Below are positions 30,274 to 39,527 of a DNA stretch of 64,000 nucleotides, one piece after another. Under the pieces are notes generated by a model that worked only from the letters and a program-made list of their open reading frames with translations, made no database searches and had not been told where the DNA came from. This DNA is from Vallitalea guaymasensis. GTDB lineage: Bacteria; Bacillota; Clostridia; Lachnospirales; Vallitaleaceae. Each line of letters opens with the position of its first letter. Position 1 is the stretch's first letter. The stretch lies in NCBI RefSeq assembly GCF_018141425.1, contig NZ_CP058561.1, positions 2,852,001-2,916,000 on the forward strand, written 5' to 3'. The translations under genes were made by a program, and so were the position numbers.

Positions 30274-31212
30274 ATGAAAACAGGATTAACATTAAAAAAA
30301 AGAAATAGAATAAAAGTATTCAAAAAAAGTTATCAGCTTACATTAATGAGTTTGCCAGCTATTATACTTTTTATCATATTTAATTATGTACCAATGTTTG
30401 GTATAATACTTGCATTTAAAAAATTGAAATTCAACTTAGGGTTTTTTAAAAGTCCTTGGGTAGGATTAGATAATTTTAAATTCTTTTTTCAATCTCAGGA
30501 TGCTTGGACAATTACTCGTAATACAATTGGATTGAATGCATTATTTATTGTTGCTGGGTTGGTTGTTTCAGTTGCATTCGCAATCTTACTTAATGAAATA
30601 AGCAAGAGAGTATTTGTAAAGACATACCAGACAGCAATGTTCTTTCCATATTTTCTATCATGGGTAGTTGTAGGTTATATGCTCTATGCGGTACTTAATG
30701 ACCGCCTTGGTATATTGAATCAAGTACTAGAAATATTTGGTATGGAACCTGTCAGTTGGTACTCCAATCCCCAGTATTGGCCAGTTATCCTATTAATAGT
30801 GTATTTATGGAAAAATGTTGGGTATTTATCTGTAATCTATTATGCTGGTATCATGGGAATAGATAATGCTCTAATTGAAGCTGCCATTGTTGATGGTGCA
30901 AACAAATTTCAGGTCATCAAATCTATTATACTACCTATGTTGGTTCCTATTATAACTGTTATGACATTATTACAGATAGGAAGGATCTTCTATGCCGATT
31001 TTGGAATGTTTTATTATTTACCTAATGATGTAGGTGCTTTATATCCTACTACACAAGTTATAGATACATATGTTTATCGTGCATTAAGGGTTACTGGACA
31101 GGTAGGAATGGCTACTGCCGCAGGATTTTTCCAAGCTGTAGTAGGCTTGTGTATGGTATTAACCTCTAATTTTATAGTAAAAAAATATAATAAGGATAAT
31201 GCAATTTTCTAG
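30274..31212 (+). CDS. carbohydrate ABC transporter permease (LplB family)
   Basis: First permease of an Lpl/Ytc-type importer for oligosaccharides. It has a basic N-terminus, the first helix LMSLPAIILFIIFNYVPMFGI with the YVPMFGI signature of this subfamily, and the EAA loop EAAIVDGANKFQVIKSIILP. Length is 312 aa. SD AAAGGAGG. Gene order permease-permease-binding protein is the usual LplB-LplC-LplA order. No ATPase gene follows. Confidence 0.9.
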   Translation: MKTGLTLKKRNRIKVFKKSYQLTLMSLPAIILFIIFNYVPMFGIILAFKKLKFNLGFFKSPWVGLDNFKFFFQSQDAWTITRNTIGLNALFIVAGLVVSVAFAILLNEISKRVFVKTYQTAMFFPYFLSWVVVGYMLYAVLNDRLGILNQVLEIFGMEPVSWYSNPQYWPVILLIVYLWKNVGYLSVIYYAGIMGIDNALIEAAIVDGANKFQVIKSIILPMLVPIITVMTLLQIGRIFYADFGMFYYLPNDVGALYPTTQVIDTYVYRALRVTGQVGMATAAGFFQAVVGLCMVLTSNFIVKKYNKDNAIF

Positions 31213-31240
31213 TAGAGAATATGGAAAGAGAGGAGAGTTT

Positions 31241-32131
31241 ATGAACAAAAGGCTTAATCAACCTGGTCCGTTATTGACAAGTATAATTCATACCATATTT
31301 ATCTTGTTCACTGTATTATGCATATTACCTGTACTATTGGTAATATCTATATCTCTTTCATCTGAATCTGATATAATAAATAATGGTTTCAGGTTAATAC
31401 CTTCTAAAATATCTTTTGATGCGTTTAAAGTAGTATTCAGTAATCCTATGCAAATATTGAATTCCTATCTTATAACTATTTTAGTTGCTGGTTTAGGAAT
31501 AATTTTTGGATTGCTGATTAATTCCATGATAGCATATGCCTTATCAAGAAAGGATTATCCTTATAGGAAACAATTATCTTTTTTTGTTATATTCACTATG
31601 TTGTTCAATGGTGGACTTGTACCTTGGTATTTAGTCATCAGCAAGCTTAATCTTCCCAATACAATATGGGTATTGATATTACCTTATCTTGCAAATGCTT
31701 GGTACATAATAATACTAAGGACATTTTTCAAGACAATACCTATAGCTATTATAGAATCAGCTAAAATAGATGGTTCCAATGAATTCAAAACATTTATAAA
31801 AATTATTCTGCCTTTATCCAAACCAGGATTAGCTACAGTTGGATTATTTATTCTATTGATGTATTGGAATGACTGGTGGCTGGCAATGTTATATATAGAC
31901 CAAGAGAAACTAATTCCGCTTCAATATCTGCTTTCGAGAATGATGTCAAATATTGAGTTCCTGTCAAAGAATATGTATATGGCTCCTGGTACATTGGATT
32001 TAAGTAATTTCCCTAATGAGACTGCTAGAATGGCTATGTGTATTCTGGCGGCAGGTCCTATGTTGTTTGTTTTTCCTTTCTTTCAAAAATATTTTGTTAG
32101 AGGGTTGACTATAGGTTCAATAAAAGGATAG
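31241..32131 (+). CDS. carbohydrate ABC transporter permease (LplC/YtcP family)
   Basis: Second permease of the importer, 296 aa. The start at 31241 is preferred because GAGAGGAG lies a few bases upstream; an in-frame ATG at 31199 would overlap the previous gene and add 14 residues. Family features: first helix IIHTIFILFTVLCILPVLLV, the FTMLFNGGLVPWYLVI block, EAA-type loop ESAKIDGSNEFKTFIKIILP, and C-terminus KYFVRGLTIGSIKG. The binding-protein gene follows after 24 bases. Confidence 0.9.
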   Translation: MNKRLNQPGPLLTSIIHTIFILFTVLCILPVLLVISISLSSESDIINNGFRLIPSKISFDAFKVVFSNPMQILNSYLITILVAGLGIIFGLLINSMIAYALSRKDYPYRKQLSFFVIFTMLFNGGLVPWYLVISKLNLPNTIWVLILPYLANAWYIIILRTFFKTIPIAIIESAKIDGSNEFKTFIKIILPLSKPGLATVGLFILLMYWNDWWLAMLYIDQEKLIPLQYLLSRMMSNIEFLSKNMYMAPGTLDLSNFPNETARMAMCILAAGPMLFVFPFFQKYFVRGLTIGSIKG

Positions 32132-32155
32132 ATTAAAATAAGAGGAGGAAAGAAA

Positions 32156-33673
32156 ATGAAAAGAATAAAAGGTATATTAAGTATATTACTTATTGTCATT
32201 TTGGTATTTGGTTTTGCAGGGTGCAGCAAAGATAATAATAGTGATTCTGGTGCTGATACATCAAAAGGGGCATCGACAGATGAAGGAAATAAAGAATTAG
32301 AGCATGTTAATCTGACCTGGTATTATCCAGGAAGTTATCCTTTCAAGGATCAAGAACTTGTATTTGCAGAGGCTAATAAGATAATTAAGGAAAAAATCAA
32401 CGCCACTGTTGAATTCAAGGCGCTTCCATGGGGGGAATATGAAGATAAGATGAGAGTTGTTATGGGAGCAGATGAAGATTATGATATAGCTTTTACATCC
32501 AACTGGTTTAACAATTATCATTCAAATGTTGCAATGGGGGCGTATTTACCATTGAATGACTTGTTGCCTAAGTATGCACCAACTCTCTATAAATCTGTAC
32601 CTGAAAAATTCTGGGAAGCTACTAAAGTAGATGGGCAGATATATGGTCTTGTCAATTACCAAATCTCTGCAAGAACAGCTGCTCTTAATATGAAAAAAGA
32701 AAATGTTGAGAAATTAGGTATAGCAAAAGATACAGTGTTTGATAGTATAGATGATTTAGAACCTTATCTTGAGAAGGCAAAGGGAATATTCCCACCTGAT
32801 ATGATACCTATTTTATCTGAATGGAGAATGTCATTACAAGAAGCCGTTGGACAGGAATGGATTGCAGGAGCTTCTATACCAGGTGCAATATACCTTAATG
32901 ATAAAAATGCTAAGGTATTCAATCAATTCAAGTCAGAGGAATTTAAAAAGCACGTTGAGAGAAATAAAATATGGGTTGAAAAAGGTTATTTAGGTGGAGA
33001 TGCATTATTCAGTGCAAAAGACACAGGAACTTTTGTTAATCAAGGAAAAGTTATATTCAGTGTTGGCGGAACTTGGAAACCTGGAGTAGATGAGGAAGAG
33101 ACTGCAAGAAGAGGATATGAATTCTGGGTAAAACCATTATCTGATGCATATGTGACAACAGGTGGTATTATTGCTACTATGCATGCTATCAATTCAAACT
33201 CCAAGAATCCCGAAAGAGCTATGATGTTGATGGAATTGATGAATACTGATGTTGAACTCTATAATATTATTGCATATGGTATTGAGGGAACACATTATAA
33301 TAAGTTGGAAGATGGTACTGTAGAGGTTATTCCAGATGCTGGTTATAATCCAGGAACCTTGTGGCTCCACGCAAGTACTTTTAATGCACATATCATGAAA
33401 GGTATGCCATTAGATGTATGGGAACAAACAAAGAAGATTAATCTTGAAGCACAAGCGTCTCCACTACTAGGTTTTTCATTCAATCCAGAATCAGTAAGTG
33501 CTGAAATGGCACAATGTGAATCCGTGGTTAATGAATTCATAAAATCTTTTGATTTTGGAGTAGGAGATGTAGATTCATTATATGAAAAGTTTGTAGAAAA
33601 GCTTGATAAAGCAGGAGCTCAGACTATTACTGATGAGATACAAAGACAAATAGATGAATGGATGGGTAAATAA
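32156..33673 (+). CDS. LplA-type substrate-binding lipoprotein
   Basis: Extracellular binding protein of the LplA/YtcQ family, 505 aa, longer than the family 1 protein at 578. Lipoprotein signal with lipobox FAGC at about residues 20-23, then a charged linker and the WYYPGSYP strand. A C-terminal IQRQIDEWMGK tail is typical of the family. SD AGAGGAGG. It closes the importer operon and is followed by a terminator. It is paralogous to the binding protein at 47495. Likely ligand: an oligosaccharide, not identified. Confidence 0.9.
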   Translation: MKRIKGILSILLIVILVFGFAGCSKDNNSDSGADTSKGASTDEGNKELEHVNLTWYYPGSYPFKDQELVFAEANKIIKEKINATVEFKALPWGEYEDKMRVVMGADEDYDIAFTSNWFNNYHSNVAMGAYLPLNDLLPKYAPTLYKSVPEKFWEATKVDGQIYGLVNYQISARTAALNMKKENVEKLGIAKDTVFDSIDDLEPYLEKAKGIFPPDMIPILSEWRMSLQEAVGQEWIAGASIPGAIYLNDKNAKVFNQFKSEEFKKHVERNKIWVEKGYLGGDALFSAKDTGTFVNQGKVIFSVGGTWKPGVDEEETARRGYEFWVKPLSDAYVTTGGIIATMHAINSNSKNPERAMMLMELMNTDVELYNIIAYGIEGTHYNKLEDGTVEVIPDAGYNPGTLWLHASTFNAHIMKGMPLDVWEQTKKINLEAQASPLLGFSFNPESVSAEMAQCESVVNEFIKSFDFGVGDVDSLYEKFVEKLDKAGAQTITDEIQRQIDEWMGK

Positions 33674-33697
33674 GAGTTTATAGAAATACATTAGAAG

Positions 33698-33727
33698 GGC
33701 TGTCATATAATTTGACAGCCTCTTTAA
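33698..33727 (+). terminator. terminator after the first Lpl-type operon
   Basis: GGCTGTCA (33698-33705) pairs with TGACAGCC (33713-33720), followed by TCTTTAAT. It lies 25 bases after the binding-protein stop codon, before a convergent gene. Confidence 0.7.
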
Positions 33728-33779
33728 TATCTCCAGATATGTAGTAAAAATAGAATTCTGCTTAGCTGATTATCTTATT

Positions 33780-34814
33780 CTAGATATCTATTATTTCATT
33801 AATATATACTTTTCTTTGTTCCTTAGAACTTTTTATGGCAGCCATAACCATTGCAAGACTTTTGATATTATCTTTGCAATCTGTTTGGGATGGGATGCCT
33901 TTTTTTAGTGAATCAATCATATCATTTATACATCCAGCATGGCCTTCTTCGTAATTATCATCATTGTCAATAATATTTCTTTCGTATTCAGCTGGAAACA
34001 TATTTTGAGTATCAGATGGTTTTTCATACCATGGAGCACTTTTACCATCCCACCTAGCGGCGCCATCACTTCCCATAGCACGCCAATCACATTCCCAGCT
34101 TGTAAGATTACCCTTGGCACACCATGAACCATTATAAGAGAAAACAACATTATCAGTCATTTCAAATATACAAACTGCACTGGCATTACCTTTATACCAA
34201 GAGCCGGAAGGATTGAATTCATGGCAGTATACAGAAATTGGGTCACAGCCTGAGATGAATCTAGCCTGATCAAAAGTATGAATTGCCATGTCTAATATGA
34301 GAGGGCTGTCCATGATGTCCCTAAAACCTCCGAAATGTGCTTCTATATAAAAGGAAGCTCCTATAAACCCTAATTCGCCTATCATTTGTTTTTCTATAAT
34401 AGATTGAAAACTGCGGATATCTTTTAGAAATCTTCTGTTTTGCATAACAGAATAGGATTTGTTTAATTTGTCAGCTGTTTTAACCATATCTATGGCATTT
34501 TCCATAGTATCTGCCAAGGGTTTTTCACCAAAAACATGACAATCTGCTTTTAGTGAGGTAGTAACTATTCTATGATGAATCTCTGGTATGGTATTATCAA
34601 TTACAACATCAGGTGTTGTATCAGCTATAGCTTTTTCAAAATCAGTATAAGTATCACAGGTTAGGTTAAAATCATTTCTTTTGTTTATTGCGTTATTCTC
34701 ATCTAGATCAACTAAACCCACTATTTCAATATCTTCTCTTCCTTTTAATGTGGTAAGCCAATTGTTACTTATTCCACCACAACCAACTTGAAGGACTCTT
34801 AGCTTATTATTCAT
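33780..34814 (-). CDS. Gfo/Idh/MocA-family oxidoreductase
   Basis: NAD(P)-dependent dehydrogenase of 344 aa, the normal length of the family. Rossmann motif VGCGGISNNW at the N-terminus (G-x-G-x-x-x pattern), and EKPLADT for the EKP catalytic-site motif. A substrate-domain His is visible in MAIHTFDQARF. SD ACAGGAGG. It is the second gene of a minus-strand pair with the isomerase/epimerase gene at 34830 (15-base gap), an arrangement seen for oxidation-dependent sugar or glycoside metabolism, for example keto-sugar intermediates. The Cys cluster of the 422-423-aa relatives is absent. Confidence 0.88.
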   Translation of the reverse strand: MNNKLRVLQVGCGGISNNWLTTLKGREDIEIVGLVDLDENNAINKRNDFNLTCDTYTDFEKAIADTTPDVVIDNTIPEIHHRIVTTSLKADCHVFGEKPLADTMENAIDMVKTADKLNKSYSVMQNRRFLKDIRSFQSIIEKQMIGELGFIGASFYIEAHFGGFRDIMDSPLILDMAIHTFDQARFISGCDPISVYCHEFNPSGSWYKGNASAVCIFEMTDNVVFSYNGSWCAKGNLTSWECDWRAMGSDGAARWDGKSAPWYEKPSDTQNMFPAEYERNIIDNDDNYEEGHAGCINDMIDSLKKGIPSQTDCKDNIKSLAMVMAAIKSSKEQRKVYINEIIDI

Positions 34815-34829
34815 TTTATTAACCTCCTG

Positions 34830-35729
34830 TTATCTATCTTTCCAACCAACTGGGTTTTCTATAAAATTACCACCACGGCATTGTTTCAAGTAGTTCAGTG
34901 CATGAACCTGACCAGTTAATTCAAGTTTACCATTATACACTGGGTCATGATATCCTTCAATATCAATACTTCCAGTATAGTTATTCATTCTTAAGATAGA
35001 AATTATATCTGTCCAGTTGCTGTCACCAAAGCCTGGAGTTCTATGCCACGCAAATTGTTTGTATCCACCAATACCATATTTTTTAATGATGTCCCAATCT
35101 ATGGTTGCATCTTTTCCATGGACATTGAATATTTTACCTGCCCATTTCTTTAACTGAGGGATAGGGTCTATGAGTTGTACCATTTGATGACATGGTTCCC
35201 ACTGTAAGCCAAGATTATCTTCTGGTAAAGCGTTGAACATTAATTCCCATGCAGCTGGATTATGGGCTATATTCCAGTTACCCTTTTCCCAGTTTCCACC
35301 CATGGTACAATTTTCGAAAGCGATTTTTACTCCTTTTGATGCCGCTCTTTTAGAGAGTTCCCCAAACACTTGTTGAAATTTATTGATTGAATCATCAATA
35401 CTTTTATCAATTATTCTTCCAGTAAATCCAGTTACTAGATTTGTACCAAAAAGGGAAGCATTATCAATAAGTGTCTCCCAAGATTTTACTGCATCTGAGA
35501 ATTCTGTACTGTCAGAAAGGGGATTGGTGAATATGGATAAGCTTGAGATTGTAATTCCCTTTGGAGCTAGATAATCTGTTAATCTCTTAGCTAATTCTTT
35601 TATATCAGTTTTACCAATAGTTTTCCAAAATGTTATAGAAAATGTTTCAAAACCATAGTCTGTTATATCCGGTATTATTGACATGGCTTCATCAGCGCTT
35701 ATTAATGTACCTATTTTAATTTGTTCCAT
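34830..35729 (-). CDS. sugar phosphate isomerase/epimerase (xylose isomerase-like TIM barrel)
   Basis: TIM-barrel protein of 299 aa in the AP endonuclease 2/xylose isomerase-like superfamily, whose members isomerise, epimerise or eliminate sugar derivatives using a divalent metal. Visible: KIAFENCTMGGNW (metal-binding Glu), LGLQWEPCHQM with metal-ligand side chains, the FNVHGKDATIDW strand, and the terminal GSIDIEGYHDP with a further Glu. SD AGGAGTG. First gene of the pair with the Gfo/Idh gene, divergent from the AraC gene at 35915. The reaction is unknown. Confidence 0.88.
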   Translation of the reverse strand: MEQIKIGTLISADEAMSIIPDITDYGFETFSITFWKTIGKTDIKELAKRLTDYLAPKGITISSLSIFTNPLSDSTEFSDAVKSWETLIDNASLFGTNLVTGFTGRIIDKSIDDSINKFQQVFGELSKRAASKGVKIAFENCTMGGNWEKGNWNIAHNPAAWELMFNALPEDNLGLQWEPCHQMVQLIDPIPQLKKWAGKIFNVHGKDATIDWDIIKKYGIGGYKQFAWHRTPGFGDSNWTDIISILRMNNYTGSIDIEGYHDPVYNGKLELTGQVHALNYLKQCRGGNFIENPVGWKDR

Positions 35730-35833
35730 TTTTTATCACTCCTATATTTGAGATGTTAAGTAATATTCATTTGAGTTAGTATTAATACTATGATAATATT
35801 ATATTACATTGAAAAGAAGCCAACTAGCCATAT

Positions 35834-35861
35834 TATTGACTAATAGTAATACAATATTGAC
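35834..35861. promoter_or_regulatory. direct repeat TATTGAC spaced 21 bp
   Basis: TATTGAC occurs at 35834-35840 and 35855-35861, starts exactly 21 bases apart (two helix turns), in the divergent region between the isomerase and AraC genes. AraC-type proteins often bind such direct repeats. With only seven matching bases, chance is possible. Confidence 0.35.
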
Positions 35862-35914
35862 ATCTTAATATATAATGTTGTTGAGTAATTGGGCATTTAT
35901 TTGGAGGATGAATA

Positions 35915-36811
35915 ATGAGTAAGATTATAGAAGAAAAAGGTTATTTACAAACAGAATATGTTAGAGAATCTAATTTCCCTCTATCCTTATATAATTGTGG
36001 TGTTGATAGTATCAATAGCCTTCGTCCTCATTATCATGACAATTTTGAGATTATATATATAAAGGAAGGTAAGATCAATATAAGAATAGGTAATGAAACA
36101 TATTATTCTGAAGGTGAAAATATTTTTTTCTCTAATATGTTTCAGGTCCATTCTGTCCAATCAGCAGATGGGTTGGAGAGTAAATTCCATGCAATATTAT
36201 TTGATAAACAGATGCTTGATACTATTAATATGAATGATTATTATATGAATTATATTAAACCCTTTTTAGTAGGAGAAAAAAGATTTCCAGCCATGATATC
36301 TTCAAATAGTGATTTGTATAAAAGATTGACCCAGTCTTTGAATCTGATTATCAATGAATATAATGCTAAGGAAAGAGCATATGAGGTTTTTATTAAGACG
36401 GAGATAGAAAGAATCTTCGCTTCAATGGTAAGATATTGTGAATCCCTGGATTCTAGTGATGGAGATGGTTTTTCTGTACTACATAAGAAAATAATGGATG
36501 ATATGTGGGAATATGTACAAAGTAATTATCAAAGGGATATATCTTTAGATGAAATATCCAAGGTTCTTAATATAAATAAACATTATTTTTGCAGGCTCAT
36601 AAAGAAACTGACAGGGAAACCATTCACTCAACTGCTTAATATGCATAGGATACATCAAGCAGAAATAATGTTAAAGGAAACAGATATCCCTGTCAGTGAG
36701 GTATTAGAGATAAGTGGATTCTCTAATCAAAGTTATTTTAATAGGATGTACGTGAAGTATACTGGAAAAACTCCTACTGGAACTAGAAAAGGTTCTACTA
36801 ATCCTCAATAG
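35915..36811 (+). CDS. AraC-family regulator with cupin domain
   Basis: Soluble one-component regulator of 298 aa. An N-terminal cupin-like sugar-sensing domain (about residues 20-105, HYHDNFEIIYIKEGKINI) is followed by a helical linker and an AraC double helix-turn-helix (about 195-293, SGFSNQSYFNRMYVKYTGKTPTG). SD TGGAGGATG. It is divergent from the isomerase/Gfo-Idh pair, which it probably controls. Its 3' end overlaps the convergent GH2 gene by 14 bases. Confidence 0.9.
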   Translation: MSKIIEEKGYLQTEYVRESNFPLSLYNCGVDSINSLRPHYHDNFEIIYIKEGKINIRIGNETYYSEGENIFFSNMFQVHSVQSADGLESKFHAILFDKQMLDTINMNDYYMNYIKPFLVGEKRFPAMISSNSDLYKRLTQSLNLIINEYNAKERAYEVFIKTEIERIFASMVRYCESLDSSDGDGFSVLHKKIMDDMWEYVQSNYQRDISLDEISKVLNINKHYFCRLIKKLTGKPFTQLLNMHRIHQAEIMLKETDIPVSEVLEISGFSNQSYFNRMYVKYTGKTPTGTRKGSTNPQ

Positions 36812-38531
36812 CTGCTTTTTGTTCCATGACTACTCTTAACTTAGCCATTACTTCATCATCAAATTTATTTGTTCTATCATAGAAGTATAGTCCATTTTGT
36901 TCTTGTTCTACATCATATAGCTGTGTATAACATAGGGCACATATAGAAGGATTCTTGATAAGCACTTCTGTCAAGCCAACATACCTGTTTACAAATTCTT
37001 CGATACTTTCAGGACGGTCACCATAACCCCATCCGCTTTCATCATTAGAATTCCACCAGATACCGCCATACTCACTTATAAAATAAGGCTGACCATCATA
37101 TTTTTGTCGATCAGGAAAGCTCTCAAATACTTCTCCGCCATTTGCCATAGGTTCAAAATCTTTTGCGAATAACTCCACATCCTGTTTATAATTATGTAAA
37201 TCATATATATCTGTAACAACATGGAAATTACCACTAGTATCAATAACAGGTCGTGTTGAATCCATTTTCTTAGTGACATGATAGATATTTCTTAATATGT
37301 CATCATATTGCTGGTGACCATGTAAATCCCAAGTTTCATTGAATGGACACCATCCTATTAATGCAGGACTGTTATAATCTCTTTCTACCGCTTCAATCCA
37401 TTCAGGGAGATAAGTATGCAGTGAAGATGCTTTTGTATGGTCAATACCCCAGTTGCCGTATTCTCCCCAAACCAGATAACCCATTTTATCTGCCCAGTAC
37501 AAGAAACGTCTTTCAAAAACTTTTTCGTGAAGTCTAGCTCCATTAAATCCTAAAGCTACTGATAGCTCAATATCTTTTTTTAGTGCTTCATCTGAAGGTG
37601 CTGTGTAGATTCCATCAGGATAAAAACCTTGATCAAGTACTAGACGCTGGAATATTTTTTTCCCATTGATTAAAATGGCCTTATCTCCAATTTCTACTTT
37701 TCTCATACCGAAATAGCTATTAACTGTATCTAGTTGATTATCCCCTTCTAGCTGCAATTCAAGATCGTATAGCTTTGCATCTAAAGGCTGCCATAAGTGT
37801 AACTCTGATAGATCTATGGATAACTTAGCACTTGAGCCTGTAACTTTTATTGAAGTATCTCCAACAATTCTATTATCATATTTTGCTGTTACATTAAGTT
37901 TTTTACGTGAGCATTTTCCAGACAATGAAAGGTCAAGATGGACTTTGCAATTATCAACATCTGGTACTATTTTAAATGCCTTAATATAATTTTTTGGAAC
38001 ATATTCTAACCATACTGTTTGCCATATTCCTGTGACACGAGTGTAGAAACAACCTGTAGAGTTATATTCTGAACATTGTTTCCCACTTGGTTGCGTGCCT
38101 GTACGAGTATCATCTTCAGCATAAACAGTCAATGTATTCTCTCCCTCTGATACAAAAGATGTAATATCAAAGGAGAAGGGGGTATAACCACCTTTATGAG
38201 ATCCAATGTATTCACCATTGACCCATACTTCACAATAATAATCCACTGCTTCAAAATTAATAATAAGACAACCATTCTTCCGATCAGATGGAATAGTAAA
38301 TGTTTTACGATACCATACAGCATTCAGGAAATCTTTGTTGTTGATTCCTGATAATTCACTCTCAGGGCAAAAGGGTACTTGAATTTTGTGAGGGAAATTA
38401 GGTTCTTTTTGAAGATTTCTTTCTTTACCTGATTTAGAGAAATCATATTCAAAATCCCAAGTACCATTAAGATTCTGCCAATGTTTCCTTACCATTTGTG
38501 GACGAGGATATTCTTGACGTAAAGGATTCAT
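36798..38531 (-). CDS. GH2 glycoside hydrolase (beta-galactosidase/beta-glucuronidase family)
   Basis: Family 2 enzyme of 577 aa without a signal peptide, so intracellular. Order: sugar-binding jelly roll (about 10-190, VWVNGEYIGSHKGGYTPFSFDI), immunoglobulin-like domain (about 190-280), TIM barrel (about 285-577, starting with FNGARLHEK). Acid/base Glu399 in CPFNETWD and nucleophile Glu487 in FISEYGG are both present. The short form resembles beta-glucuronidase-size members rather than LacZ. SD AAGGTGG. Divergent from an AraC gene at 38660, its likely regulator. Substrate not deducible. Confidence 0.92.
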   Translation of the reverse strand: MNPLRQEYPRPQMVRKHWQNLNGTWDFEYDFSKSGKERNLQKEPNFPHKIQVPFCPESELSGINNKDFLNAVWYRKTFTIPSDRKNGCLIINFEAVDYYCEVWVNGEYIGSHKGGYTPFSFDITSFVSEGENTLTVYAEDDTRTGTQPSGKQCSEYNSTGCFYTRVTGIWQTVWLEYVPKNYIKAFKIVPDVDNCKVHLDLSLSGKCSRKKLNVTAKYDNRIVGDTSIKVTGSSAKLSIDLSELHLWQPLDAKLYDLELQLEGDNQLDTVNSYFGMRKVEIGDKAILINGKKIFQRLVLDQGFYPDGIYTAPSDEALKKDIELSVALGFNGARLHEKVFERRFLYWADKMGYLVWGEYGNWGIDHTKASSLHTYLPEWIEAVERDYNSPALIGWCPFNETWDLHGHQQYDDILRNIYHVTKKMDSTRPVIDTSGNFHVVTDIYDLHNYKQDVELFAKDFEPMANGGEVFESFPDRQKYDGQPYFISEYGGIWWNSNDESGWGYGDRPESIEEFVNRYVGLTEVLIKNPSICALCYTQLYDVEQEQNGLYFYDRTNKFDDEVMAKLRVVMEQKAAIED

Positions 38532-38614
38532 ATTTATCTACCACCTTAATTGTTATTTTGTTTTATATTATATATGGATTAATAAAGTATTCAATGATAA
38601 TTTGGTGTTTTGTA

Positions 38615-38644
38615 TTGACTTATTGTTTTGTTTTTGTGTAGAAT
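38615..38644 (+). promoter_or_regulatory. candidate promoter of the AraC gene at 38660
   Basis: TTGACT (38615-38620) and TAGAAT (38639-38644), spacer 18. The predicted start would leave a very short leader, so this is a tentative call. Confidence 0.3.
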
Positions 38645-38659
38645 GAAAAGGGTGATAAT

Positions 38660-39442
38660 ATGAAATATAGGATTGAAAGATTAAAATATGATGGTAAAGA
38701 GAAAAAAGGTTTTATAGTAGACCGTCCACAAGGAACTGACGATTATTTATTTTTACATTTCAAGACACCTGTTAATATATATCAACAAAAGGAAATTATA
38801 AAAATCAAGCCTGGTGCCTGCATTTTATTCACTCCAGGTACAAAACATTATTTTGAATCTATTGAATGTGATTTAGTCCATAATTGGATTCATTTTGAGC
38901 CAGAATATAGTTCAAGATTTGATGAATTCGGTTTTGAATATAATAGAGTATTTTATCCGTCCAGAACTAATTATATTACTCCAATCATAAATGAAATAGA
39001 GCTTGATTTTATTAATAAGCCTTTTCGATGGGAGGAAAATGTTTCAGCTCTGCTAACTAATCTTTTTGTTAAACTATCTCGTGAAGAACGCAGCAAAACA
39101 AGAGATTTATCCAGCGGCATGATTGAAATAAGAGAAGAATTCAATCTTTTTAGGTTACATCTTTATAGTAATTGCAGTGAAGAGTGGAATGTTGAAAAAA
39201 TGGCTAAGATATTAAGTCTTAGCAGGTCAAGGTTTTCGGTATTGTATAAAACCTTTTTTGGAGTCTCACCTAATGAAGATTTGATAACTGCTCGTATCAA
39301 TAGAGGGAAATATCTTTTAGAAAATAGTTCTCTAACCATTTATGAAGTTGCTGAAATGTCTGGCTACAAAAATGTATTTCATTTTATAAGACAATTCAAG
39401 AAATACACTGGAACAACACCAGGGATGTTTCGGGGTATTTAA
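38660..39442 (+). CDS. AraC-family regulator
   Basis: A 260-aa regulator with an N-terminal ligand domain opening RPQGTDDYLFLHFKTPVNI and a C-terminal AraC helix-turn-helix (about 165-258, GYKNVFHFIRQFKKYTGTTPGMF). SD AAAAGGGTG. It is divergent from the GH2 gene, which it probably regulates. It is clearly paralogous to the regulator at 58899, which likewise sits divergent from a glycoside hydrolase gene. Confidence 0.9.
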   Translation: MKYRIERLKYDGKEKKGFIVDRPQGTDDYLFLHFKTPVNIYQQKEIIKIKPGACILFTPGTKHYFESIECDLVHNWIHFEPEYSSRFDEFGFEYNRVFYPSRTNYITPIINEIELDFINKPFRWEENVSALLTNLFVKLSREERSKTRDLSSGMIEIREEFNLFRLHLYSNCSEEWNVEKMAKILSLSRSRFSVLYKTFFGVSPNEDLITARINRGKYLLENSSLTIYEVAEMSGYKNVFHFIRQFKKYTGTTPGMFRGI

Positions 39443-39461
39443 GTGTTGAAAATATATAATT

Positions 39462-39492
39462 TTTAAGGGACGCCATCTTGGCTTCCCTTAAA
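39462..39492. terminator. possible terminator hairpin between convergent genes
   Basis: TTTAAGGGA pairs with TCCCTTAAA, with an inner GCC/GGC pair across one mismatch. It lies between two convergent genes, but neither side has a clean T-run, so termination is only likely. Confidence 0.4.
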
Positions 39493-39527
39493 TTAACCTC
39501 TAAAAAATATTTTGAACTAAATAAAAA

